From contig NZ_CALEJS010000026.1 in the NCBI RefSeq assembly GCF_937898475.1, positions 186,001 to 250,000 on the forward strand: a stretch of 64,000 nucleotides of DNA, read 5' to 3'. Positions 8,167 to 16,216 of this stretch are shown here, in pieces. Position 1 is the first letter of the stretch, and each line of letters opens with the position of its first letter. Below the pieces are notes generated by a model. It had not been told where the DNA came from. It searched no databases and saw nothing but the letters and a program-made list of their open reading frames with translations. This DNA is from an uncultured Chitinophaga sp. GTDB taxonomy: Bacteria; Bacteroidota; Bacteroidia; Chitinophagales; Chitinophagaceae. A program made the position numbers and the translations under genes.

Positions 8167-9045
8167 ATGCAAAAACTTAACATCGCACTGCTGTTCAGCG
8201 TAATAGCATTTGTTTCCTGCAGCAAGAAGAATGATCCGGCGCCCGGAGAAAATAACAATGGCAAAGACACCGTCATTGTTGGTAAAAAAGGAGCCGATTT
8301 CAGTACCAACACTTCCAATGGCACCTGGTATGGCAACATCACCAAGCTGAAAAGTCACTGGTTTTACACCTGGGGCACCACGCTGCCCTTTGAACAGGCG
8401 CCCTCCAACTGCGAATTTGCCACCATGTTCTGGGGCAAAGGCAATGTCACGGCAGAGAATATTGCTTATGTGAAACAGCGTAAGCAGGAAGGCAAAGTAA
8501 AATACATCCTGGGTTTCAATGAGCCCGATCTGCCTGACCAATCGAATATGTCGGTAGATGATGCGCTGGCCCTGTGGCCGCAGCTGGAAAGCATTGGTTT
8601 GCCCCTGGGCAGTCCTGCCGTGGCCTGGCCCACCCAGCAGTGGTTCACTGATTTTATGACCAAGGCCGCCGCACAGGGCCGCCGGGTAGACTTTATCTGC
8701 GTACATATGTATGTTGGACTGGACGACGTGCATTTTGTTGGGGTCTTACAGGATCTGTACAACAAGTATCACCTGCCCATCTGGATCACCGAATTTGCCA
8801 CCGTTGATAACGACGCCAACACCATGCAGGAAAACGACTTTACCCCTGAACAGGTATTAGGCTTCATGCAAAGGCTGCTGCCCAAGCTGGAAGAGCTGCC
8901 TTTTGTACAACGCTATTCCTGGTTCTCAGGCAATCCCACCAGCAGCAGGTTATGGCCCTCCGCCCTCATCGATGCCAATGGTAATCTGACTACCCTGGGA
9001 CAGTGGTATGCGGAGTTTAAGCCCAATAATAACGTGGGTAAGTAA
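8167..9045 (+). CDS. GH128-like (Asl1 catalytic core) glycoside hydrolase lipoprotein
   Basis: 292 residues from the ATG at 8167, chosen because it places a lipoprotein signal (FVSC, lipidated Cys 18) at the N-terminus; the frame stays open to 8026 without a usable signal. The rest matches the Asl1-like glycosyl hydrolase catalytic core: GFNEPD with acid/base Glu at about 119, DFICVHMYV, and WITEF with nucleophile Glu at about 209. GH128 enzymes cleave beta-1,3-glucans. It is probably anchored in the outer membrane and active on fungal or algal glucan. No SusCD genes are adjacent. Confidence 0.85.
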   Translation: MQKLNIALLFSVIAFVSCSKKNDPAPGENNNGKDTVIVGKKGADFSTNTSNGTWYGNITKLKSHWFYTWGTTLPFEQAPSNCEFATMFWGKGNVTAENIAYVKQRKQEGKVKYILGFNEPDLPDQSNMSVDDALALWPQLESIGLPLGSPAVAWPTQQWFTDFMTKAAAQGRRVDFICVHMYVGLDDVHFVGVLQDLYNKYHLPIWITEFATVDNDANTMQENDFTPEQVLGFMQRLLPKLEELPFVQRYSWFSGNPTSSRLWPSALIDANGNLTTLGQWYAEFKPNNNVGK

Positions 9046-9140
9046 AAATCCAAATTCCAAAATCCAAATTCCAAAATCCAAATGATCGTCGCGGCTATCT
9101 CCGCGCTTTGGAATTTGGTATTGGGATTTTGGAATTTAAT
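9046..9140. repeat. Iterated TTTGGAATTT-word hairpin repeat
   Basis: Immediately after the GH128 stop, CCAAATTCCAAAAT words repeat on the left side and their complements (TTTGGAATTTGG, GGATTTTGGAATTT) on the right, around a central CGCGG/CCGCG hairpin at 9090-9105. The whole block folds back on itself. A related half-copy lies at about 7868-7884. It could act as a terminator. Confidence 0.6.
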
Positions 9141-9209
9141 AATGTACTGATTAAAGTAGTAGCAGATATCTGGCTTTAGCGATAACTTGAGGGGACAAAA
9201 CGCTGCCCC

Positions 9210-10016
9210 ATGAAAAAGTATACTCTCCTCGTATTATGCATATTGCTGTTTACAGCCTGTATCAAGCACCCCGAACAGCCCCCGTTACACCGGCCGCAAT
9301 GGCTGATCAATAAAGTGATACGGGTCACGCTATCATATGGCGCCAATCCATTGCCTGGCAGCCCTGTTGTCAGTGCCACCAAGACGCTTTGGGAAATTGA
9401 ATATAACCAGCATTATAAACCTTATATCCGGCGTATTTACCAGAGTGGCAGGAATGATACCCTTAACCTGGTATTCCAGATGGCAGATACCCTTTTGTAC
9501 GATGCAAAACTGCGTGTGAAGGAAATGCGCAGCGCATTCGAAACAGTGATTTTTACCTATTCCGGTAATGATACCCTTCCTTCCCGGAAAGAAGCTCAAC
9601 CCGCAGGATATACATTAGACTATGCCTATCATGGCGATACCGTGATCATTATGTCAAATGATCCCAAATTCGGGCATGATACTACCCGTGTTGTCTATCC
9701 CAACGGCAACCTGAGCTACTCTCTTAGCCAGGACTATCCCACACTGCCGGACGTATATTATTATGACGCATACGATAATGGACCGATCATTGAACGCAGC
9801 ATGAACCTCTCCATAGGAGGGCTGTATAATCTGCCCTTCACCGTTGGCGCTACACCCCGTTTGTCGCGGAACAACTGGACCCATTCCACCTTCTTTTATG
9901 TAGACAGGGTGACAACGTATAACGAATACGGACTGCCAATCGCTTCCTATGTACAGGAATACTTTCCGGAAGAAAAGCACATCTGCCGCTATGAATATTT
10001 CGAAACAAGGCCGTAA
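9210..10016 (+). CDS. Lipoprotein of unknown function
   Basis: 268 residues with a lipoprotein signal peptide (LLFTAC, Cys at about 17). The mature part is rich in Tyr, Asn, Asp and Thr and shows short repeated strand-turn units (for example VIFTYSGNDTLPSRKE and VIIMSNDPKFGHD), as expected for a beta-sheet periplasmic or surface protein. I recognise no domain. It stands alone between the repeat block and the NTF2-like gene 27 bases downstream. Confidence 0.7.
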   Translation: MKKYTLLVLCILLFTACIKHPEQPPLHRPQWLINKVIRVTLSYGANPLPGSPVVSATKTLWEIEYNQHYKPYIRRIYQSGRNDTLNLVFQMADTLLYDAKLRVKEMRSAFETVIFTYSGNDTLPSRKEAQPAGYTLDYAYHGDTVIIMSNDPKFGHDTTRVVYPNGNLSYSLSQDYPTLPDVYYYDAYDNGPIIERSMNLSIGGLYNLPFTVGATPRLSRNNWTHSTFFYVDRVTTYNEYGLPIASYVQEYFPEEKHICRYEYFETRP

Positions 10017-10043
10017 ATTGTTACTTTAGGTACACAATACCTA

Positions 10044-10838
10044 ATGCAACTTATCATGCAAGTAAAATTACCCCGCCTGTTTCCCGTACTATTACTTTCG
10101 CTGCTGGGCAGCGCTTTGTCTGCACAGGACAATGACCAGCAATTATCAGCTACCATTGTGCACAAGGACAGCCTTTTCTGGCACGGCTATAATGCCTGCG
10201 ATACAAATGTCATGCGTGCATACTTTGCAGAAGATGTTGAATTCTATCATGACAAAGGCGGCGTCACCATGGGGCTGGAAGCGCTGGTGGCATCCTTTAA
10301 AAATAACCTCTGCTCAGGTAATTTCAGATTGCGCAGGGAAGCGGTGGAAGGCAGCATGAAGGTATTTCCCCTGAGAAAGAATGATGTGATATACGGCGCT
10401 ATCCTCAGCGGCGAACATGTATTTTATGTGAAGGAGCAGGGGAAGCAGGAATATGCCGACGGACTGGCTAAGTTCACACACCTGTGGATGCTGCAGAATG
10501 GTGAATGGAAGATGACCCGTGTGCTTAGCTATGATCATGGTCCCGTACCGTATATCAATAAAAGAAAAGCGCTCACCTTAACGCCTGCCGTCTTAAATAC
10601 TTACACCGGAGAATACAAAGGGCCGCAAAGCGGCGAGGCCAGGGTAGCAGTAGAAAATGGCCGGCTGATCCTTTATCTGGGCAGCAAATCCATCCCCTTA
10701 TTTGCGGAGAAAGAAGGCCTCTTTTTTCTAAAGGAACGTGACCTCACCTTTGAATTCGTAAAGAGCGGCAATGCCATTACCAAAATGGTGGTTCGTGAAA
10801 GGGGAGCAGTGGCAGAAGAACTGGCTGCCGTACGCTAA
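10044..10838 (+). CDS. Secreted NTF2-like (SnoaL/DUF4440) protein with C-terminal DUF3471-like domain
   Basis: 264 residues. Signal peptide at 1-27 (ALSAQ cleavage), then an NTF2-like cone fold: DSLFWHGYNACDTNVMRAYFAEDVEFYHDKGG is the usual DUF4440 opening and ends at VLSYDHGP (about 168). Residues 175-260 resemble the DUF3471 beta-barrel found after S12 peptidases. A shorter paralogue without this tail is at 53102. The start may be 10044 or 10056. Its stop overlaps the convergent dinB remnant by 4 bases. Function unknown. Confidence 0.8.
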   Translation: MQLIMQVKLPRLFPVLLLSLLGSALSAQDNDQQLSATIVHKDSLFWHGYNACDTNVMRAYFAEDVEFYHDKGGVTMGLEALVASFKNNLCSGNFRLRREAVEGSMKVFPLRKNDVIYGAILSGEHVFYVKEQGKQEYADGLAKFTHLWMLQNGEWKMTRVLSYDHGPVPYINKRKALTLTPAVLNTYTGEYKGPQSGEARVAVENGRLILYLGSKSIPLFAEKEGLFFLKERDLTFEFVKSGNAITKMVVRERGAVAEELAAVR

Positions 10839-11365
10839 GCGCCTGCAGACTGCATCAGCTCACGCACCCGTGCCAGGTGATGGTCATCATGCTCTGCTAC
10901 AAAATAGGCCAGGTCAACGATTCGCATCGGTGTTTTCAATCTCGGGTGCAGGGCTGCTCTTTCCAGCTGTTCATCTGTTAATGACAACAACTTCTCTACA
11001 AATGCCTGCCGCTGTTCCCTGAAGCGTTGCAGCAGGCTTACTGTTTTTGCAGCATTATGATTGGCCTGGTGCGTGGCCTGGTTGGTAAGATCCGCTGCCC
11101 GCAGCTCAGCCGCGCCATTTACCAGGTCGTCTATCCGCCCGTACCACAGGGGCTCCAGATCGCCAAGATGCCCTATTTCCTCCCTGATGCTCCACTTGTC
11201 GTCCGGCTTTAATGTAAGCAGGTTTGGATCCAGGCGGCCAACGATCTCTTCTACACGCGCCGGGGTGCCACCAAGGCGTTCTATGATAACCGGCAGCAGG
11301 CCATTGCTTAACGCATAAAATTCCCCATTGCGTAAATAATTTTCCTGATCCGTATACTATTCCAT
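10835..11365 (-). pseudogene. DinB family protein with amber codon at position 3
   Basis: The minus strand reads ATG GAA TAG TAT ACG GAT CAG from 11365; after the amber codon at 11357-11359 the frame stays open for 173 codons to the stop at 10835. The product reads like a full DinB/YfiT-type helical-bundle protein: NYLRNGEFYALSNGLLP near the start, KWSIREEIGHLGDLEPLWYGR with the first metal His, THQANHN in the middle and VAEHDDHHLARVREL near the end. No ATG, GTG or TTG occurs in the first 50 codons after the amber, so reinitiation is unlikely. Either the gene is inactivated by one base change, or the base is a sequencing error. DinB proteins are metal-binding, some being thiol-dependent transferases. 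Confidence 0.72.
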
Positions 11366-11423
11366 TTCAACATTCAGCAATTTTGCCCGCTGTATGTATT
11401 CTATCAACCTAATATCGCTTTCA

Positions 11424-13856
11424 ATGTTCAAATGCCTTATTCTGTTAGTATTATTAATATGCACGCTTGGCACGGCGAGCGCACAGCAGGCAAACGACAA
11501 TACCGGTACTATCAAAGGGACTATTACCACCGCCGAAGGAAGTCCTGCTGCCGCCGTTACCGTTAAGGTTAAAAATACCCGCTGGGGTGCTGTCAGCGAC
11601 GAACAGGGACAATATACCATCACCAACGTGAAGCCCGGCGACTGGCTGCTTGCCGTGAGCAACCTGTCAGCCCTTGAGACAAAAAGAATAACCGTAAGCG
11701 CCGGAAAAACCACCCGGGCTGATTTCGTGCTGACTGAAACCGCCGCACAGCTGAAAGAGATCACCATTATTTCCAGGAATGTGAACAGGGAAGATAAGTA
11801 CGTGGCCAAAATGCCATTGCGCAACCTGGAGAACCCCCAGGTGTACAATACCGTATCAGCAGAGCTGTTAAAACAACAGGTGATCTCCAACTATGACGAT
11901 GCCTTTCGCAATGTGCCCGGTATCACCCGCACCTGGGAATCAACCGGCAGAGCGGGGGATGGCGGCGCCTACTTCGCGCTCAGGGGCTTTGATGCACAAC
12001 CTTTGCTGGTGAACGGACTGCCCGGCATTACCAGCGGCAACCTGGACCCCGCCAATATCGAGCAGATCGAAGTGATCAAAGGCCCTTCCGGTACGCTCTT
12101 TGGCGGCAGCTTCTACAGCTACGGCGGTATGATCAATACCATTACCAAAAAGCCTTATTACACCTTTGGCGGCGAAATAGCTTATAACACCGGCAGCTGG
12201 GACCTTCACCGCGTAACGCTGGATATCAATTCACCTTTAAGCAAAACGAAGAAAGTAGCCCTGCGTCTTAACGGCGCCGTACATACGGAGAACACCTTCC
12301 AGGATGCCGGCTTTAAGAAGTCCTACTTTGTCGCACCGTCTTTTTCATGGGAAGTGAACGATCGCCTGTCTTTCAGCGTAATGGCCGAAGTGCTGCAGGA
12401 AAAGAGAGCTGTTCCGCCGGTGTTTTTCCACTCCGACAGGGTATCCCCGCTGGATTTCAGGACCGTGGAAGAGCTGGGACTGAACAACCGGAAGTCGTTC
12501 ACCAGCAACGATCTGACCATCAAAAACCCCCGCACCAATGTACAGGCGCAGATGCTGTATAAGCTCGCCTCCAACTGGACCTCGCAGACAGTCGTATCCA
12601 CCGGAAGGGTAAAGGCCGACGGCATCTATACGTATATATGGGATGATGTTCCCGGCGATAAATGGTTCCAGCAGTATTTTCACTACGAGCACCAGACCAC
12701 CACTACGCTGGATATCCAGCAGAACTTCAACGGCGATTTTAAGATCGGTAACATGCGTAACCGCCTGCTGGTAGGCCTGGATTACTTCCACCGTCATGTG
12801 GTGGAAGCCAGTTCCGCCTGGGCTACAGGAGGCAGGAATGTAACGGCCCCCGGCGAAATAGGCTACTTTGATCCTGCAACCGGTGAACCTGCCCCTCTCT
12901 TTGATCTCACCATGGAAGCGATCAAAAACCTGGTAACGCCGCTGGATGAAACAAAAAGCGACATCTCCAACAGCACCTACGCAGCGTATGCTTCCAACGT
13001 ACTGAACATCACGCCCGCCCTGAATGTAATGCTCAGCCTGCGTGCAGACTACTTCGATTCAAAAGGGGACAAGGATACGGATGAGGACGACTACAACCAG
13101 TTTGCCCTCTCACCTAAATTCGGTGTAGTATACCAGCCCATATTGAATAAGTTGTCTGTATTCGGCAGTTACATGAACGCATTCATCAATGTAGCGCCGC
13201 AGCAGGTGTCAGATCCTGATGAGAACTTTACCTACGTTAAGTCTTTCGAGCCTGAACATGCCAACCAGTTTGAATTTGGCGCCAAAGGCGTATTGCTGGG
13301 TGAGAAATTAACCGGCACCATCTCCGTTTACGAAATAAAGGTGAGCAACCGTGTAATGCCCGATCCAGCTAACCCGCTGAATGTTATACAAGGCGGGAAA
13401 GTACGCAGCAGGGGTGTTGAACTGGACCTGAACGCCGCCCCGGTGCAGGGCCTTAATATTATTGCCGGGTATAGCTTTAACCGCATTAAGAACCTCGCCG
13501 GTGATAAGAACGACTTCTACGGTGAGCCCGGGAGGAATCCCGGCGGCCAGGGCCCTCAGCACCTGGTAAACCTCTGGGCCACCTACAGGTTTGAACAGGG
13601 GGCGCTGAAAAATTTCGGTATTGGACTGGGCGGCAACTACGGCAGCACCTACAAGGTGATAGACAACAGCCAGACAGGTGTATTCCTGCTGCCTGCCTAC
13701 ACATTGCTGAACGGCAGCGTATGCTATAATGCCCGTAAGTTCAGGGTATCCTTTGCGCTGAATAATATCACGGATGAGGTATGGTACACGGGATACTGGT
13801 CTATTAACCCCCAGAGGCCAAGGAACTTTGCGGCAAGCGTAGCGTATAAGTTTTAG
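11424..13856 (+). CDS. TonB-dependent siderophore-type receptor with carboxypeptidase-like regulatory domain
   Basis: About 810 residues from the ATG at 11424 (MFKCLIL), which directly starts the signal peptide; an in-frame ATG at 11394 adds ten residues. After the signal (TASAQ) come a CarboxypepD_reg-like beta-sandwich (TIKGTITTAEG to about 100), the plug domain (AFRNVPGITRTWE, RGFDAQPLLVNG, IEVIKGPSGTLFG) and a 22-strand barrel ending in an aromatic residue (VAYKF). The plug and barrel match the FhuA/FecA siderophore class rather than SusC. It imports ferric siderophores or similar ligands across the outer membrane using TonB. No iron regulator is adjacent. Confidence 0.9.
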   Translation: MFKCLILLVLLICTLGTASAQQANDNTGTIKGTITTAEGSPAAAVTVKVKNTRWGAVSDEQGQYTITNVKPGDWLLAVSNLSALETKRITVSAGKTTRADFVLTETAAQLKEITIISRNVNREDKYVAKMPLRNLENPQVYNTVSAELLKQQVISNYDDAFRNVPGITRTWESTGRAGDGGAYFALRGFDAQPLLVNGLPGITSGNLDPANIEQIEVIKGPSGTLFGGSFYSYGGMINTITKKPYYTFGGEIAYNTGSWDLHRVTLDINSPLSKTKKVALRLNGAVHTENTFQDAGFKKSYFVAPSFSWEVNDRLSFSVMAEVLQEKRAVPPVFFHSDRVSPLDFRTVEELGLNNRKSFTSNDLTIKNPRTNVQAQMLYKLASNWTSQTVVSTGRVKADGIYTYIWDDVPGDKWFQQYFHYEHQTTTTLDIQQNFNGDFKIGNMRNRLLVGLDYFHRHVVEASSAWATGGRNVTAPGEIGYFDPATGEPAPLFDLTMEAIKNLVTPLDETKSDISNSTYAAYASNVLNITPALNVMLSLRADYFDSKGDKDTDEDDYNQFALSPKFGVVYQPILNKLSVFGSYMNAFINVAPQQVSDPDENFTYVKSFEPEHANQFEFGAKGVLLGEKLTGTISVYEIKVSNRVMPDPANPLNVIQGGKVRSRGVELDLNAAPVQGLNIIAGYSFNRIKNLAGDKNDFYGEPGRNPGGQGPQHLVNLWATYRFEQGALKNFGIGLGGNYGSTYKVIDNSQTGVFLLPAYTLLNGSVCYNARKFRVSFALNNITDEVWYTGYWSINPQRPRNFAASVAYKF

Positions 13857-13892
13857 CCTTCATTTCCGTCATAACGAGGCACGCAAAGCTTT

Positions 13893-13937
13893 AGCCGGGA
13901 CCGGGGCGAAGCAATTTTTTCGCTCCGGCGTCCGGCT
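13893..13937 (+). terminator. Hairpin downstream of the TonB receptor gene
   Basis: AGCCGGGAC (13893-13901) pairs with GTCCGGCT (13930-13937) with one bulged base, and an inner GCGAAGC/TTTTTTCGC segment adds pairing. There is no T-run after it, so terminator function is tentative. Confidence 0.4.
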
Positions 13938-13986
13938 ATCCGTCTGCTCCATCCGGCTCACCCATCCATAAATTAATTGAATTTTA

Positions 13987-13994
13987 TAACTTTG
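13987..13994 (+). promoter_or_regulatory. -7 promoter element TAACTTTG, 4 bases before an AraC start
   Basis: TAACTTTG matches TAnnTTTG and ends four bases before the ATG at 13999, placing the expected transcription start at or next to the start codon. Confidence 0.55.
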
Positions 13995-13998
13995 TCCC

Positions 13999-14904
13999 AT
14001 GCATCCCACAGAAACCATTCAGCAATTCTATGCACGTATCGGTAAATCTGATGCGGAGCGCCTCTCCCTGAACAACGCAGGCTCAGGGCATTTCAATGTA
14101 TACCCCCGGGAGGTCTGCAAGGGCACTTTCTACGGCCGGCGCGACTTCTACAAGATCTCCCTCATAATAGGGTCGGGGAAGTTACATTATGCCGATACAT
14201 GGATGGAGCTGGACAAGCCCTTCCTGCTGTTCTCCAATCCCCGCATCCCGTATTCCTTCGAGATCATTTCTGCGGAGCAGAAGGGATGGTACTGCCTTTT
14301 TACGGAAGCTTTTCTGCGTCCTTCAGACCCGGAAACGCTGCAGCACTCGCCGCTGTTCCATAATAACGGCGTGCCGGCCTTCTTTGTGGACGAGCACCAG
14401 CTGGAGTACCTCTCCTATATCTTCCGGGAGATGATGACCGAAATGGAGTCTGATTACGCCCATAAGTTTGATCTGCTGCGTAATTACCTGCACCTCCTCA
14501 TCCACCAGGCCATGAAGATGCAGCCCACCGGCAAGGGAGAAAACCCCATGACCGCTTCCGCACGCATCACCCACCAGTTCCTCGACCTGCTGGAAAGACA
14601 GTTCCCCATCGATACCACCGAAACCGAACTGCGCCTGAAAACCGCTAACGACTTTGCCGAAAAACTGTCTGTACACGTTAACCACCTCAACCGTGCCCTG
14701 AAAGAGGTGACGGGCAAAACCACCACAGAGCACATCTCCGCCAGGATCATCCAGGAAGCGATGGCCCTGCTGCGGCATTCCGACTGGAATATCGCACAGA
14801 TCGCGTACGGACTGGGTTTTGAGTACCCTGCCTACTTTAACATTTTCTTCAAGAAACATACAGGACATACCCCCATGGAAGCCAGGAATACGTCTCTTGT
14901 TTGA
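13999..14904 (+). CDS. AraC family transcriptional regulator (paralogue 1)
   Basis: 301 residues with a cupin-like N-terminal half (FYGRRDFYKISLIIGSG) and a C-terminal AraC DNA-binding domain (ADNFAEKLSVHVNHLN-type first HTH at about 215, then FEYPAYFNIFFKKHTGHTP). It belongs to the same subfamily as the genes at 23261 and 36088: all begin with a short leader ending in FY and share the HFNV(Y/F), RR(D/A)(F/Y)YKIS and SVHVNHLN blocks. It sits 79 bases upstream of the MFS pump gene in the same direction, which it probably activates. The expected mRNA is nearly leaderless. Confidence 0.92.
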   Translation: MHPTETIQQFYARIGKSDAERLSLNNAGSGHFNVYPREVCKGTFYGRRDFYKISLIIGSGKLHYADTWMELDKPFLLFSNPRIPYSFEIISAEQKGWYCLFTEAFLRPSDPETLQHSPLFHNNGVPAFFVDEHQLEYLSYIFREMMTEMESDYAHKFDLLRNYLHLLIHQAMKMQPTGKGENPMTASARITHQFLDLLERQFPIDTTETELRLKTANDFAEKLSVHVNHLNRALKEVTGKTTTEHISARIIQEAMALLRHSDWNIAQIAYGLGFEYPAYFNIFFKKHTGHTPMEARNTSLV

Positions 14905-14956
14905 ATTTTATAATCTTTCGTTTGGATAGTATAAACAGTACTGGGGATAGCGGCGC

Positions 14957-14964
14957 TAACTTTG
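14957..14964 (+). promoter_or_regulatory. -7 promoter element TAACTTTG for the MFS gene
   Basis: TAACTTTG lies 19 bases upstream of the ATG at 14984, giving the MFS gene its own promoter and a leader of about 14 bases with a weak AGGA. Confidence 0.55.
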
Positions 14965-14983
14965 CATTCATAATTATAGGATT

Positions 14984-16216
14984 ATGACCGATATGAATGA
15001 AAGTTTTACAGGCAGAAAAGAAAGGTTCCGTCCCATTGCAACACTGCTCTCGCTGGCGCTCTTGCCGCTGTCCGGCTTTGCAACAGACATCTACGTGCCA
15101 TCGCTGCCCGATATGGCGGCCGATCTGCACATCAGCAACTTACAGATACAATTCACCATCACCATCTTCCTGGTAAGCTATGGTGTGAGCCAGCTTTTTA
15201 TAGGCAGCATACTGGATAGCTTTGGCCGTTACCGCATCGGTATTGCCTCACTGCTCATCTTCTCACTGGCCAGTTTCGCCATTGCCACCACGCATTCCAT
15301 TACCGTCATGTACCTTATGCGGGTGATCCAGGGCATAACGGTAGGCGCCGTGATGGCAGGCAAACGTGTTTATTTTGTGGATGTTTTCACCGGCGATAAG
15401 CTCAAGCACTATCTCAGCCTCTTTTCCATTATCTGGTCTACCGGGCCCATTGTAGCGCCTTTTGTAGGCGGCTGGCTGCAAACCCTGTTCGGCTGGCAGG
15501 CCAGCTTCTACGCCCTGGCAGGAGTGGCCCTGGTATTTGCCCTGCTGGAGTTCATCTTCAATGAAGAAACCTTGCGGCAACGCGCTTCCTTCCAACTCAG
15601 ACATGTAGTGAGCGTATACGGCAACATGCTGAGCACCCGCTCTTTTGTGCTGGGCATCAGTCTGCTGGGTCTGGCTTACTCCATGGTAATGGTGTACAAT
15701 ATGACCGGCGCGTTTATCGTAGAGCATCATTTGGGCTACAGCGTTGTAAGCGCGGGCTATTGCGCCCTCGTTCTGGGTTTTGCCTGGATGGTAGGCGGCT
15801 TTATCAGCAAGGCAATGATCCACCGGTCTTTCTTCACCAAGCTGGCCCTCAATACCGGCTTGCAGCTGGTGATCGCACTGCTGATGCTGTCATCCGGCCG
15901 CGCTACCGATAACCTGTATATACTGGTGATATTCGCCTTCCTCATTCATGTAGGTGCAGGCTTCACCTTCAACAATTACATGACCTATTGCATGATGCAG
16001 TTCCCGAAGAACGCAGGCGTTGCCAGCGGACTTATAGGCGGTTTCACCTTTGCCATCGTCTCCGGCCTCAGCTACCTCATGGTAAAAGTGCTGCCCGCCA
16101 AAGACGGCGTCAACCTGGGTCTCAGCTACCTCATACTGATACTCGTCTCCATCCTCACCGTATACTTTGCCTTCCGCGAAGAAACAGTGAGGAGGAGAGC
16201 GATGGCGTTGTCTTAG
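14984..16216 (+). CDS. MFS transporter, Bcr/CflA-type multidrug efflux
   Basis: 410 residues with about 12 hydrophobic segments. The segment LPLSGFATDIYVPSLPDMA in TM1 and the loop 2-3 motif LDSFGRYRIG are typical of the DHA1 Bcr/CflA drug/proton antiporters of the inner membrane. It has its own -7 element and follows an AraC regulator, a common arrangement for inducible pumps. It ends in TTAG, shared with the stop of the convergent ABC-F gene. The substrate is unknown. Confidence 0.88.
   Translation: MTDMNESFTGRKERFRPIATLLSLALLPLSGFATDIYVPSLPDMAADLHISNLQIQFTITIFLVSYGVSQLFIGSILDSFGRYRIGIASLLIFSLASFAIATTHSITVMYLMRVIQGITVGAVMAGKRVYFVDVFTGDKLKHYLSLFSIIWSTGPIVAPFVGGWLQTLFGWQASFYALAGVALVFALLEFIFNEETLRQRASFQLRHVVSVYGNMLSTRSFVLGISLLGLAYSMVMVYNMTGAFIVEHHLGYSVVSAGYCALVLGFAWMVGGFISKAMIHRSFFTKLALNTGLQLVIALLMLSSGRATDNLYILVIFAFLIHVGAGFTFNNYMTYCMMQFPKNAGVASGLIGGFTFAIVSGLSYLMVKVLPAKDGVNLGLSYLILILVSILTVYFAFREETVRRRAMALS

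Noticed and set aside
11366..11890. Long minus-strand frame antisense to the TonB receptor start
   Set aside because: It has no domain character and ends at the dinB amber codon; the receptor on the other strand is clearly real.
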